This document shows, piece by piece, positions 43,647-52,267 of a stretch of DNA of 64,000 nucleotides. The stretch is from an uncultured Dorea sp. (GTDB lineage: Bacteria; Bacillota; Clostridia; Lachnospirales; Lachnospiraceae). How positions within the stretch are numbered: the stretch's first letter is position 1; every line of letters begins with the position of its first letter. The notes beneath the pieces are model-generated. The model saw nothing but the letters and a program-made list of their open reading frames with translations. It had not been told where the DNA came from and searched no databases. The position numbers and the translations under genes are program-made. The stretch is from contig URTM01000015.1 in NCBI GenBank assembly GCA_900550865.1, positions 1 through 64,000 of the forward strand. The letters run 5' to 3'.

Positions 43647-45011
43647 TTAATTCTTAAAACTGTGTACCGGAGCCGGGATTCTTCCTTTTCTGTTCACAAA
43701 TGCACTGCAGTCATACTCATTAACCGAAATGATCGGCGCATATCCGAGAAGACCTCCAAATTCTGCTGTCTCTCCGACATCTTTTCCAATTACCGGAATC
43801 AGACGGACTGCTGTTGTCTTCTGGTTTACCATACCGATTGCCATCTCATCTGCAATGATACCGGAGATCGTAGAAGCTGTTGTCTTACCTGGAATTGCAA
43901 TCATATCAAGTCCTACCGAACATACACATGTCATTGCTTCCAGCTTTTCGATTGTGAGTGCACCCATTTCTACGGCGTCGATCATACCCTTGTCTTCGCT
44001 GACAGGGATAAATGCGCCGCTTAAGCCGCCTACATAAGAAGAAGCCATAACGCCGCCCTTCTTAACCTGGTCATTTAACATTGCAAGTGCTGCTGTTGTT
44101 CCAGGCGCACCGACACGTTCCAGACCGATCTCTTCCAGGATTTCTGCCACACTGTCTCCAACCGCCGGAGTCGGTGCCAGGGACAGGTCAATGATTCCAA
44201 ATGGAATACCAAGACGTTTTGATGCCTCTCCCGCAACCAGCTGTCCGACACGTGTTACCTTGAATGCTGTCTTCTTAATCGTCTCACATAACTCCTCGAA
44301 GCCTTTGCCTCTCACCTGTTCAATCGCATGTTTTACAACACCAGGGCCGCTGACACCGACATTGATCACAGCATCTCCTTCTGTTACGCCAAGGAATGCG
44401 CCTGCCATGAACGGGTTGTCATCCGGTGCATTGCAGAATACAACAAGCTTGGCACATCCGAGAGAATCATTTTCTTTTGTTGCTTCAGCTGTCGCTTTAA
44501 CGATCTCGCCACACAGACGGACTGCGTCCATGTTGATACCGGTCTTCGTTGATCCTACATTGATTGAACTGCAGATACGGTCTGTACATGCAAGTGCCTG
44601 TGGAACCGAACGGATCAGGTTCTCGTCACTCTTTGTCATGGACTTTGATACCAGTGCCGAATATCCACCGATAAAGTTCACACCAACTTCTTTTGCCGCT
44701 TTGTCCAATGTCTTTGCAATCGTCACAAAATCCTCCGGACTTTTACATGCCGCACCACCGATCAGTGCCACCGGTGTAATGGAGATTCGTTTATTAACGA
44801 TCGGAATCCCGAATTCCTGCTCAATCTCTTCTCCTGTCTTCACAAGATCTTTCGCAACAGTAGTGATCTTGTTGTAAATATTTTCATTTAATTTATCAAG
44901 GTCTGCATCTATGCAATCCAACAGGCTGATTCCAAGAGTGATCGTACGTACATCCAGATTCTCCTCTGCAATCATCTGATTTGTCTCATATACTTCATAT
45001 CTGTTTATCAT
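43647..45011 (-). CDS. PFL-family protein (UPF0210/DUF711)
   Basis: A 454-residue cytosolic protein starting MINRYEVYETNQMIAEEN. Glycine-rich segments (ALIGGAACKSPEDFV; VNVGVSGPGVVKHAI; LSLAPTPAVGDSVAEILE) are typical. It always pairs with a small ACT-domain protein, here 41 bp upstream, an arrangement also known in streptococci. No reaction has been established, but the glycine-rich barrel resembles glycyl-radical enzymes in name only. AGGCAGGAAAAG precedes the ATG at 45011. Confidence 0.9.
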   Translation of the reverse strand: MINRYEVYETNQMIAEENLDVRTITLGISLLDCIDADLDKLNENIYNKITTVAKDLVKTGEEIEQEFGIPIVNKRISITPVALIGGAACKSPEDFVTIAKTLDKAAKEVGVNFIGGYSALVSKSMTKSDENLIRSVPQALACTDRICSSINVGSTKTGINMDAVRLCGEIVKATAEATKENDSLGCAKLVVFCNAPDDNPFMAGAFLGVTEGDAVINVGVSGPGVVKHAIEQVRGKGFEELCETIKKTAFKVTRVGQLVAGEASKRLGIPFGIIDLSLAPTPAVGDSVAEILEEIGLERVGAPGTTAALAMLNDQVKKGGVMASSYVGGLSGAFIPVSEDKGMIDAVEMGALTIEKLEAMTCVCSVGLDMIAIPGKTTASTISGIIADEMAIGMVNQKTTAVRLIPVIGKDVGETAEFGGLLGYAPIISVNEYDCSAFVNRKGRIPAPVHSFKN

Positions 45012-45052
45012 GTGTCTTTTCCTGCCTTTCAGTGATAATTCTTTGATTCTGC

Positions 45053-45325
45053 CTATAATCTGTGCATTTTTTCGAATATTTCTTCTCTCTGGCAGTGAAT
45101 GGCAACACCGATAGAAGTTCCGACTTCTTCCAGTTCTTTCGAAACTACAGCTACTTCTTTGCTGCAATTTGTCACGTCGACAATCATCATCATATTAAAG
45201 TATCCATCTACGATAGTCTGTGAAATATCAAGGATATTGATATTAGCCTCTGCAAGGTACACACAAACTTTCGCAGTAATACCTACGGTGTCTTTTCCTA
45301 CAACTGTAATTACACATTTCTTCAT
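45053..45325 (-). CDS. ACT-domain protein (UPF0237)
   Basis: A 90-residue single ACT domain: CVITVVGKDTVGITAKVCVY, then NILDISQTIVDGYFNMMMIV. Such domains bind small ligands, usually amino acids. It is the partner of the PFL protein downstream and probably its regulator. The ATG at 45325 has GGAGG upstream (GGAGGAAAACAAATC). Confidence 0.92.
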   Translation of the reverse strand: MKKCVITVVGKDTVGITAKVCVYLAEANINILDISQTIVDGYFNMMMIVDVTNCSKEVAVVSKELEEVGTSIGVAIHCQREEIFEKMHRL

Positions 45326-45379
45326 GATTTGTTTTCCTCCTGTTGTCTTCCACATCGTTTCTTACATTTTGATTTTTTC

Positions 45380-46177
45380 TTATAATGTAATGATATCAGA
45401 TACCTGATCTCGTTTGGCTACCATCATCGGAATGTCATCTCCTTTATAAGGATTATCGCCGATGCTGATCTCCAGTTTGACCGTCTCGTATGCCAGTTCT
45501 TCGTAATTGTTCTCTTTGCTCAGATGTCCAAGAACTACATACTGCAGGTCATCATGTAATATATCGCAAAGAAGCTTTCCCGACAATTCATTAGACAGAT
45601 GACCTTTATCTCCCATTACTCTTCGCTTTAGCGGGTATGGATATGGTCCTACTTCCAACATATGTATGTCATGGTTTGCTTCCAGAACGACCGCATTCAG
45701 ATCTTTCAGATGTTCCACGGTATAATCATCATATATTCCAAGGTCTGTTGCAACCGCAACCGCCTTTTTACCATTATCAATCCGGTAGCCGGATGGTTCG
45801 TTTGCATCATGGGAGATGGCAAATGGATCAATATTCAGTGTTCCCAGCGAAAATGGATGATCTACTTCTACCTCATGCAGAAGTCCGTCTGGAAGTTTTC
45901 CAAGCTTTTTATAATTGCGGATCCCTTCAATGGTTCCGGGTGTTGCATAGATTGGAACCTCATATTTTCTGCTGAACACACCAAGACCCTGAATGTGATC
46001 CACATGTTCATGTGTGATCAGGATGCCTTCCAGCTCATCCCCTTTGATCTCCAGTTCTGCCAGACCTTTTTCAATCCGCTTTTTGCTGATGCCGGTATCA
46101 ACCAGAAGATGTGTCTGATCATCTCCTACATAGATACAGTTTCCACTGCTCCCACTTGCAATGCTGCATAATCTCAT
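45380..46177 (-). CDS. MBL-fold hydrolase, WalJ/YycJ-like
   Basis: A 265-residue metallo-beta-lactamase-fold protein. THEHVDHIQGLGVF gives HxHxDH near residue 57; VLEANHDIHML and LGHLSKENN supply other ligands. The start SIASGSSGNCIYVGDD is typical of the WalJ/VicX group, which in Bacillus affects cell-wall and DNA repair phenotypes. Here it is not beside walKR but in a polA-coaE transcript. Confidence 0.88.
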   Translation of the reverse strand: MRLCSIASGSSGNCIYVGDDQTHLLVDTGISKKRIEKGLAELEIKGDELEGILITHEHVDHIQGLGVFSRKYEVPIYATPGTIEGIRNYKKLGKLPDGLLHEVEVDHPFSLGTLNIDPFAISHDANEPSGYRIDNGKKAVAVATDLGIYDDYTVEHLKDLNAVVLEANHDIHMLEVGPYPYPLKRRVMGDKGHLSNELSGKLLCDILHDDLQYVVLGHLSKENNYEELAYETVKLEISIGDNPYKGDDIPMMVAKRDQVSDIITL

Positions 46178-46197
46178 ATTAAATATTATCTGCCTTT

Positions 46198-46788
46198 CTA
46201 TAAGTCTTCCACGATCTTATTCAGCTGGATCTTTGTCTCTTCGAACTGTCCGCTGTTATCGATCACACGGTCGCAGTGACGCATGAACAGATCCTTCGGA
46301 AGCTGTGCCTCAAAAATCTGATCCACTTTGCTGTCCTCATATCCTCTTGCATATTTCAGACGTTTTCTGCGGATAGAATCTTCTACATATATATACCAGA
46401 GTTCATCACAGATTTCTTCATAATGATCTTCGATCAGAAGTGCTCCTTCGATCAGTATCAGATTCGTGCTTTTCCGCTCTTCTCTTGCAATCTTTTTCTG
46501 GATTTCTTCTTTTACTCTCGGATGTACAATCCCATTTAATACAGAAAGCTCAACCCTGTCGGCAAATACAATGTCTGAAAGCTTTGCACGGTCTAACTCT
46601 CCTTTTTCATCCAGAATCTCTTCACCAAAATGTGCAACAATTTCATCAAAACATTCTGTTCCTTTTTTCTGCAGTTTCTTTCCCACTTCATCTGCCATAC
46701 AAATAGTCGCACCGTATTTATTGTTCAGATACTCCAGAATCTGTGTCTTTCCTGCGCCTACTCCTCCGGTAATTCCTATAATCTTCAT
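46198..46788 (-). CDS. coaE: Dephospho-CoA kinase
   Basis: A 196-residue P-loop kinase for the last step of coenzyme A synthesis. GITGGVGAGKTQIL is the Walker A; LSVLNGIVHPRVKEEI and LIEGALLIEDHYEEICDE follow. It begins 12 bp after polA, a conserved Firmicutes neighbourhood. Confidence 0.95.
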   Translation of the reverse strand: MKIIGITGGVGAGKTQILEYLNNKYGATICMADEVGKKLQKKGTECFDEIVAHFGEEILDEKGELDRAKLSDIVFADRVELSVLNGIVHPRVKEEIQKKIAREERKSTNLILIEGALLIEDHYEEICDELWYIYVEDSIRRKRLKYARGYEDSKVDQIFEAQLPKDLFMRHCDRVIDNSGQFEETKIQLNKIVEDL

Positions 46789-46800
46789 CTTTCACACCTC

Positions 46801-49416
46801 TTATTTTGCTTCGTACCAGTTGTCTCCTGTATGCATGTCTATTTCAAGCGGCACTTTCAACTCTGCCGCGTGTTCCATCTCTTTTTTCAAAATTTTCTGA
46901 ACTTCGTCCAGTTCCGGTTCGTATGCCTCGATCAGAAGTTCATCGTGTACCTGTAAGACAAGTCTTGACTTCATCTTCTGGTCTTTCAGTCTCTGATTCA
47001 CCCGGATCATTGCAATCTTAATGATATCGGCTGCCGCTCCCTGAATCGGCGAATTCATTGCCACACGTTCACCGAATGAACGTTGCATGAAATTGCTGGA
47101 AGAAAGTTCCGGAACCGGTCTTCTTCTTCCGAACAGTGTTACCACATACCCTTCTTCTTTGGCATGTGTCACTGCATGATCCAGAAATGTCTTGATTCCC
47201 GGGTAAGTTGCAAAATAATCATCAATATATTTTGCGGCTTCTTTTCGTGTAATACTTAAGTCCTGACTCAGTCCAAACGAACTGATTCCATACACGATAC
47301 CGAAGTTTACAGCTTTTGCATTCCGTCTCTGTTGCGGAGTTACTTCATCAAATGGTATATGAAATACCTGCGATGCAGTAATCCGGTGAATATCACTCTG
47401 CTCTTTGTATGCCTGAATCAGATGTTCGTCTCCGGAACAATGTGCCAGTACACGAAGTTCAATCTGTGAATAATCGGCATCCACGAACCGGTATCCATCT
47501 TCCGGAATGAATACTTTACGGATCAGACGTCCAAGTTCCATCCGTACCGGAATGTTCTGAAGATTTGGTTCGGTACTGCTGATTCTTCCGGTTGCCGTGA
47601 TCGTCTGATTGAACTTTCCGTGAATTCTTCCGTCATCCTGAATGTAATTTGCCAGCCCGTCCGCATATGTGGACTTGAGTTTTGTATACTGCCTGTATTC
47701 CAGGATCTTTGCAACCACCGGATGTTCCGGTGCAAGCTTTTCAAGAACATCTGCTGCCGTGGAATATCCTGTCTTCGTCTTACGTCCACCCGGAAGTTTC
47801 ATATTCTCGAATAATACGACTCCCAGCTGCTTTGGAGAATTAATATTAAATGTCTCGCCTGCTTCTTCATAAATCTCTTTTTCCAGTTCCGTGATCTTGC
47901 CCGCAAGCTGATCTCCGTACTGTTTCAACGCACCTGCTTCTACACGGATTCCATTCTGTTCCATATCAAATAATGTAAATACCAGAGGCATCTCAATCTC
48001 CCGGAATAATGTATCCATCTCTGTATCCTGTAATTTCTTTTGCAGAACTTCTACCGAAGCATAATTCACATACGCTTCATAGCAGGCTTTTATATCCTGT
48101 TCGATTTTTTCATCGATCATCAGGTCCAGATGTTCTCTCGCAACATCTTCCCATGTATAATTATTCTTAAGTGGATTCAGCAGATATGCAGCCACACCAA
48201 CATCAAAACATTTTTCCGGTTTCCGGATCTGAACCGATTCCATTGATTCTTTCAGATGAAACATCGAAAATGTCTGCGTTGTTTCTGCCACATCTGCAAG
48301 TTTTTCCAGAAGCCATTCTCCCGTAATATCTTTTCCGGCTTTGATACAAAAACTTTCCTCATTTGAAAAGCAAAGTCCGACACCTCCGAGTCCGGCCTGA
48401 TCTGCAAATAATGGCAATACATTTTCCAGATCTTTAAAAATCACTGCACCTGTTGTCTGCGCCTTTTCTGCCTTTGCGAAAATCTCTTCCGCTTCTGTTT
48501 TGGAATCAATGATCTTAAACCCATCCTCAATCTTATTTGCCGGTGCCGACACATCGAATCTGGAAAGGAGATTTTTAAACTCCAGTTTCTGGAAAAAGAT
48601 ATATGCCTCTTCCGTATACAGATTACCAAGTTTCGCCTCTGAAAGTTCATACGGAAAATCCGCTTCCACATTAATCGTTGCCAATTCTTTGCTGAGTACT
48701 GCGAGATCCCAGTGTTCATTCAATGCCTTCGATGCTCTCGGAGGTTTCAGCTCCTCTACATGTTCATGTGCTTCCTCTATCGAATGATACTGCATAATGA
48801 TCTTTGTCGCTGTCTTTTCTCCGATACTTGGAACTCCAGGAATATTATCTGCCGTATCACCCATTAACGCTTTCAGATCGATGAATTCTTTTGGTGTCAC
48901 CTGATAGCGTTCCCGAACATCTTCTGCATAATAATCTTCGATTTCCGTCTTGCCCTGTTTTGTCTTAGGAATCCGGATCTTTACATGCTCTGTCGCAAGC
49001 TGTAACAGATCACGGTCTCCGGAAATGACCACAACTTCCATGTCTTCGTTCTCACAACGCTTTGAAAGTGTTCCGATCAGATCGTCAGCCTCCAGACCGG
49101 CGCACTCGATCGTCTTGACTCCCATAGCATGAAGCACTTCTTTAATCACAGGAACCTGCTGCCTTAACTCATCTGCCATCGGCTTTCTGGTTCCTTTATA
49201 TTCTGCATACATTTTGTGTCTGAAAGTCGGGGCATGAACGTCGAATGCCACTGTCAGATATTCTGGTTTTTCTTCTTCCAGAAGCTTAAACATAATCGTT
49301 AGAAATCCGTATATTGCATTTGTATGAAGGCCTTCTGCATTCGTCAGATCCGGCAAGCCATAAAAGGCGCGGTTTAAAATACTGTGGCCGTCAATCAGAA
49401 CAATTTTACTGCTCAT
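46801..49416 (-). CDS. polA: DNA polymerase I
   Basis: An 871-residue repair polymerase. Residues 1-290 form the 5'-3' exonuclease (DGHSILNRAFYG; SGDRDLLQLA; LMGDTADNIPGVPSIGEKTA). The middle domain (about 300-470) lacks the DxE and other carboxylates of a working proofreading site. The polymerase has motif A DYSQIELRVLAHCSGD, motif B RRNAKAVNFGIVYGIS and motif C QVHDELLIEA near residue 825. AGGTGGAGAG precedes the ATG. Confidence 0.96.
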   Translation of the reverse strand: MSSKIVLIDGHSILNRAFYGLPDLTNAEGLHTNAIYGFLTIMFKLLEEEKPEYLTVAFDVHAPTFRHKMYAEYKGTRKPMADELRQQVPVIKEVLHAMGVKTIECAGLEADDLIGTLSKRCENEDMEVVVISGDRDLLQLATEHVKIRIPKTKQGKTEIEDYYAEDVRERYQVTPKEFIDLKALMGDTADNIPGVPSIGEKTATKIIMQYHSIEEAHEHVEELKPPRASKALNEHWDLAVLSKELATINVEADFPYELSEAKLGNLYTEEAYIFFQKLEFKNLLSRFDVSAPANKIEDGFKIIDSKTEAEEIFAKAEKAQTTGAVIFKDLENVLPLFADQAGLGGVGLCFSNEESFCIKAGKDITGEWLLEKLADVAETTQTFSMFHLKESMESVQIRKPEKCFDVGVAAYLLNPLKNNYTWEDVAREHLDLMIDEKIEQDIKACYEAYVNYASVEVLQKKLQDTEMDTLFREIEMPLVFTLFDMEQNGIRVEAGALKQYGDQLAGKITELEKEIYEEAGETFNINSPKQLGVVLFENMKLPGGRKTKTGYSTAADVLEKLAPEHPVVAKILEYRQYTKLKSTYADGLANYIQDDGRIHGKFNQTITATGRISSTEPNLQNIPVRMELGRLIRKVFIPEDGYRFVDADYSQIELRVLAHCSGDEHLIQAYKEQSDIHRITASQVFHIPFDEVTPQQRRNAKAVNFGIVYGISSFGLSQDLSITRKEAAKYIDDYFATYPGIKTFLDHAVTHAKEEGYVVTLFGRRRPVPELSSSNFMQRSFGERVAMNSPIQGAAADIIKIAMIRVNQRLKDQKMKSRLVLQVHDELLIEAYEPELDEVQKILKKEMEHAAELKVPLEIDMHTGDNWYEAK

Positions 49417-49564
49417 TTTGTCTCTCCACCTAAATAGTTCATTTTCTTATAAAATCACTATCTTACTATACACCAATTTGGTGGTTTTTAAAAGGTTAAT
49501 TTTTGGTTCCGGCAGTTCTTTCCATGCCGGTTGCATTCTCCTTTTTCTTTTTTAGAAAAAAGGA

Positions 49565-49593
49565 TTGACATTCTGTACATTTATAGTTATAAT
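49565..49593 (+). promoter_or_regulatory. Promoter of tRNA-Leu
   Basis: TTGACA (49565-49570) and TATAAT (49588-49593), both perfect, 17-bp spacing, 28 bp before the tRNA. Confidence 0.8.
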
Positions 49594-49620
49594 TGATTTT
49601 GTTGTGTAAAGAATATAGAT

Positions 49621-49703
49621 GCGGATATGGCGGAATGGCAGACGCACAAGACTCAAAATCTTGCGGAGGTGACTTCGTGTGGGTTCAAGTCCCACTATCC
49701 GCA
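49621..49703 (+). tRNA. tRNA-Leu (anticodon CAA)
   Basis: An 83-nt class II tRNA. Acceptor stem GCGGATA/TATCCGC with discriminator A at 49703; anticodon stem CAAGA/TCTTG around loop CTCAAAA gives anticodon CAA, reading UUG; a long variable arm follows; the T loop is GGGTTCAAGTCCC. CCA is not encoded. Its 3' end is the likely attachment point of the degraded integrative element downstream. Confidence 0.95.
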
Positions 49704-49805
49704 GTCAAAAAACCCAATAAAATCAAGGGTTTTAGCGATTGGAGACATTTACTATTTTTACCATTTTTGTTACTATGGTTTCGCAAGAAGTAAATGTTTC
49801 TTTTT
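49704..49805 (+). other. Region after tRNA-Leu with inverted and T-rich repeats
   Basis: A weak hairpin (AAAACCC at 49709-49715 with GGGTTTT at 49727-49733) may end the tRNA transcript. Then GAGACATTTACT (49742-49753) mirrors AGTAAATGTTTC (49789-49800) at 11 of 12 positions around T-rich repeats of the form TTACTATTTTTACCA. Such arm-like repeats are expected next to a tyrosine-recombinase attachment site. No gene. Confidence 0.4.
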
Positions 49806-50186
49806 TTATACTCTTCCCCTGTCATCTTGGAAAACATATTCACTTAGCCAACCGTTCTTAAACTCAAATTCTTTTACTTTTCTTAATACCCTTGCCATAT
49901 CATCTGTCAATGGATTAACTCTGATCTTATCATTTTTCGTAGAAGAAATACAAAGCTGCAATTCACCTACTCTCATTCCTGTATACAGCGAAAGCTCTGC
50001 TGCCATACTTGCCACATTGGAACTATCATTAATCTTATATAGCAGAGCTTTCCTTTCATCACCAGATAAGGTACGTTCCTCCGCTGTCTTCTCACGATCA
50101 GGTGTACATTTGCATCTAAGCAATGGTAAATCAATCGGTGTTCCGTCCTCTGCTGCCATTCGTAACTTTTCCATTATCAATTCCAT
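49806..50186 (-). pseudogene. Tyrosine recombinase (integrase) remnant
   Basis: About 126 codons. TLSGDERKALLYKINDSSNV and AELSLYTGMRVGEL are the start of a phage/ICE integrase catalytic domain, the R of TGMRVGEL being the first catalytic arginine. Directly after GEL the expected tryptophan-containing strand is missing, as are the later HxxR, H and Y residues; the frame stops after VFQDDRGRV. No ribosome site is seen. It is a decayed integrase beside its probable tRNA target. Confidence 0.75.
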
Positions 50187-50282
50187 TCTTAGAAAGAATT
50201 TTCCCAGGAATTTGAAAAATAATTTAAAAATTTTCTATTGAGTGTGATATATCAGATTCACTACCGGCAGCAGGACAAAGAA

Positions 50283-50470
50283 AAGCACACCCAAAGGGAT
50301 TTCTCCTTTAAGTATGCTTCTGTTATTTTCTTTAATAGTCGAATATAAAAAGCATAATTACTTTTGGATGGGCGGTGTATCCATCATCTCAGGTACTTTT
50401 TTCAAAGTGCGTCGGGAACCATTTCCGACCTCAAAAATAATTATGCTTATTATCAATGTATGTTGTTTAC
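50283..50470 (-). ncRNA. Structured RNA with riboswitch-like terminator switch, class unknown
   Basis: Minus-strand transcript of about 190 nt between the PBECR-like gene and the integrase remnant, without an open frame. A closing stem P1 pairs 50438-50448 with 50350-50360 (11 bp, AAGCATAATTA with TAATTATGCTT). Inside are GTCGG/CCGAC, ACTTT/AAAGT and GATGG/CCATC hairpins. After P1, 50305-50319 pairs with 50283-50297 to give a continuous 15-bp stem with a T tract, a strong terminator. The 3' arm of P1 can instead pair with the terminator's 5' arm (10 of 11 bp), so P1+terminator and antiterminator exclude each other. I could not match it to TPP, SAM, purine, fluoride, glycine, c-di-GMP or T-box consensus. 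Confidence 0.6.
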
Positions 50471-50476
50471 ATTTAT

Positions 50477-50505
50477 AATATACTATTTATTTTCGTTATT
50501 GTCAA
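50477..50505 (-). promoter_or_regulatory. Promoter of the structured RNA
   Basis: Minus-strand TTGACA (50500-50505) and TATATT (50477-50482), 17-bp spacing; it lies across the 3' end of the upstream gene and gives a start near 50470. Confidence 0.65.
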
Positions 50506-50881
50506 TATTTGCATTTTTTATTCTTCCACTGTACAAACGTCTACTTATCTTTGAATCTTGGATATCATACATCGAAGAAACATATAAATATTGACCATCT
50601 TTTTCCAACTTTACTCCAACCAATACATTTTTAGCATACTTTTTTATAAACTCAATACTTTTATCATTTTCATTAGGATTAACACCTACATAATCTGGAT
50701 TTTCTATAATCTCTGGAAGATAATCAATATACTTCAAACAATTAAAATGCTTTCTTTTAACCATATGTGCTGGTAAACCTTTTGACCTAAATATTTCTAA
50801 TTCCTCTATATCAATACTTAACAATTCATTATATCGCAAATCATATTTTCCAACTTTTATTAAGTCATTCTTTTCATCCAT
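50483..50881 (-). CDS. PBECR-like nuclease-fold protein, tentative
   Basis: A 132-residue protein. The centre, HFNCLKYIDYLPEIIENPDY followed by a strand VLVGVKLEKDGQYLYVSSMY and an ending KISRRLYSGRIK, has the layout of the phage Barnase-EndoU-ColicinE5/D-RelE-like (PBECR) nucleases found in mobile elements and toxins: a histidine helix, NPDY, a hydrophobic strand and an Arg-rich end. The match is by pattern only. No clear ribosome site precedes the ATG. It is 41 bp after the Uma2 gene. Confidence 0.45.
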   Translation of the reverse strand: MDEKNDLIKVGKYDLRYNELLSIDIEELEIFRSKGLPAHMVKRKHFNCLKYIDYLPEIIENPDYVGVNPNENDKSIEFIKKYAKNVLVGVKLEKDGQYLYVSSMYDIQDSKISRRLYSGRIKNANIDNNENK

Positions 50882-50922
50882 ATTGGTATTTTCCCATTTC
50901 TATATATTATTTGGCATAAGCT

Positions 50923-51474
50923 TCACCTCTGCTTCAATAATTCCTCTATATTAATCTTGAATCCCGGATAAATGCCAACTGGAATTTCTTCATCAAAAGA
51001 ATACTGTGTAGAATCTTCCATTCCTTCAAATAAATATGTCTGCACTATTTCCGTCATCGGGTTTACAATCCAATATTCCCTTACGCCAGCAGTACGGTAT
51101 TTGAACAGCTTTGTCAGATAATCCATGCGCTGACTACTTGGAGAAACAATTTCAATTATCCAGTCAGGTGCGCCATTACATCCTTTATCATCCAATTTAT
51201 TAGGATCACAAATGACTGATACGTCTGGTTCAACATATGTCTTATCATCTTCATTTAAAAAGACTGCAAATGGTGCTGAATACACTTCACATTTTCCGTT
51301 ATTATCACTAATATATCTGTCAATGATACTTGCTAATTTTGTTGCCAGTTTCTGATGTATCCGACTTGGTGGAGCCATATTATAGATTTTTCCATCAATC
51401 AATTCTGCACGTTGTCCTTCCGGAAGTGTATAAATATCATCGATTGTATAACTGTTTTCTTTTTGTAATGGCAT
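50923..51474 (-). CDS. Uma2-family PD-(D/E)xK nuclease
   Basis: A 183-residue protein of the Uma2 (DUF820) restriction-endonuclease-like family. LPEGQRAELIDGKIYNMAPP opens the fold, VEPDVSVICDPNKLDD carries the aspartate, and DWIIEIVSPSS the E of the catalytic core; FKYRTAGVREYWIVNP is the usual ending motif. Copies are numerous in cyanobacteria and in mobile regions of Firmicutes, with unknown roles. The ATG at 51474 is preferred over a GTG at 51483. Its leader repeats that of the MNT gene. Confidence 0.85.
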   Translation of the reverse strand: MPLQKENSYTIDDIYTLPEGQRAELIDGKIYNMAPPSRIHQKLATKLASIIDRYISDNNGKCEVYSAPFAVFLNEDDKTYVEPDVSVICDPNKLDDKGCNGAPDWIIEIVSPSSQRMDYLTKLFKYRTAGVREYWIVNPMTEIVQTYLFEGMEDSTQYSFDEEIPVGIYPGFKINIEELLKQR

Positions 51475-51492
51475 AATCTTCACCGTCCTCGC

Positions 51493-51888
51493 CTAATAAT
51501 TATCTTCCAAATATTTTGCTATTACTTCTAAAAATTCACTTGCCTTTTCATACTGTTCTTTTGCGTCCTGTACTGATACAATAAAGAAGTCTGCATAATC
51601 AGTATTATTTCTTATCTGAAATGCCTGACTTATATATTTGGAATATTTCTTATCGAATTTTCCTGTCTTAATAAATTCCTTTTGGAAATATGCTATTACT
51701 CCGGCATGTTTAGAAAAGTCTTGTCCTTCCATTGCCAACAACGCTCTTACAGATGTAAACATGGCATAATAAGAACGTCCTATTGAATCTTTATAACAAC
51801 CATCATCCAACAGAATTTTCGAAGAGTGTAGTCTTTCCTTTGCCATCTCTAACCTGTATTTCATTAATTCTTTTCTATTATCAGGCAA
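51493..51888 (-). CDS. HEPN-domain protein (toxin of a HEPN/MNT pair)
   Basis: A 131-residue helical protein. MAKERLHSSKILLDDG and SIGRSYYAMFTSVRALL are the HEPN core; the RNA-cleaving motif RxxxxH is not intact, its place holding RNNTDYADF. The start is TTG, with AAGGAG 9 nt upstream, and overlaps the MNT gene's stop by 8 bp, so translation is coupled. HEPN/MNT pairs work as toxin-antitoxin systems in which the nucleotidyltransferase modifies the HEPN partner. Absence of the canonical histidine makes an altered active site likely. Confidence 0.85.
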   Translation of the reverse strand: MPDNRKELMKYRLEMAKERLHSSKILLDDGCYKDSIGRSYYAMFTSVRALLAMEGQDFSKHAGVIAYFQKEFIKTGKFDKKYSKYISQAFQIRNNTDYADFFIVSVQDAKEQYEKASEFLEVIAKYLEDNY

Positions 51889-52222
51889 CGACTTTCACTC
51901 CTTCCTTCTGGATATTCCTATAATATGGTAAATCATTCTTGTACTTTTCAAACTCTTCATACGGAATTACAGTTGGAGAGACGATCGTTCCATATTCTAA
52001 TTCCAAATCAGATGATATATCCCATATTTCTTTCAATTTATTCTGAAGGTCAAGCCGATTTCCATGTACAATTGCTACAATATCAATATCTGAATCTTTT
52101 TCATAATCTCCTCTTGCATATGAACCATATAACAATACTGTGACAAGTTCTTTCCCGTATATATTCTGATATGCCTTTGCCATTGATTCCAGAATCATAT
52201 TTAATTCATTTTTAGTACACAT
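51881..52222 (-). CDS. Minimal nucleotidyltransferase (MNT), antitoxin of the HEPN/MNT pair
   Basis: A 113-residue protein of the polymerase-beta-like MNT family. VLLYGSYARGDYEKDSDIDI holds the GSxARG and DxD motifs that bind nucleotide and metal; a third carboxylate comes from ELEYGTIVSP. Such proteins transfer AMP to the HEPN toxin. The ATG at 52222 is chosen over a GTG at 52231. It is the first gene of the MNT-HEPN-Uma2 unit. Confidence 0.88.
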   Translation of the reverse strand: MCTKNELNMILESMAKAYQNIYGKELVTVLLYGSYARGDYEKDSDIDIVAIVHGNRLDLQNKLKEIWDISSDLELEYGTIVSPTVIPYEEFEKYKNDLPYYRNIQKEGVKVVA

Positions 52223-52267
52223 AATTTTCACCGTCCTTTTTATTGGTTGATTGCTTGGTGGGTGGTG

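Noticed and set aside
50283..50470. Identifying the structured RNA as a fluoride, TPP or c-di-GMP riboswitch
   Set aside because: Short matches such as TGATGATG, CCTGAGATGATG and GACGCA were tempting, but the remaining conserved bases and stem order of each class are not met.
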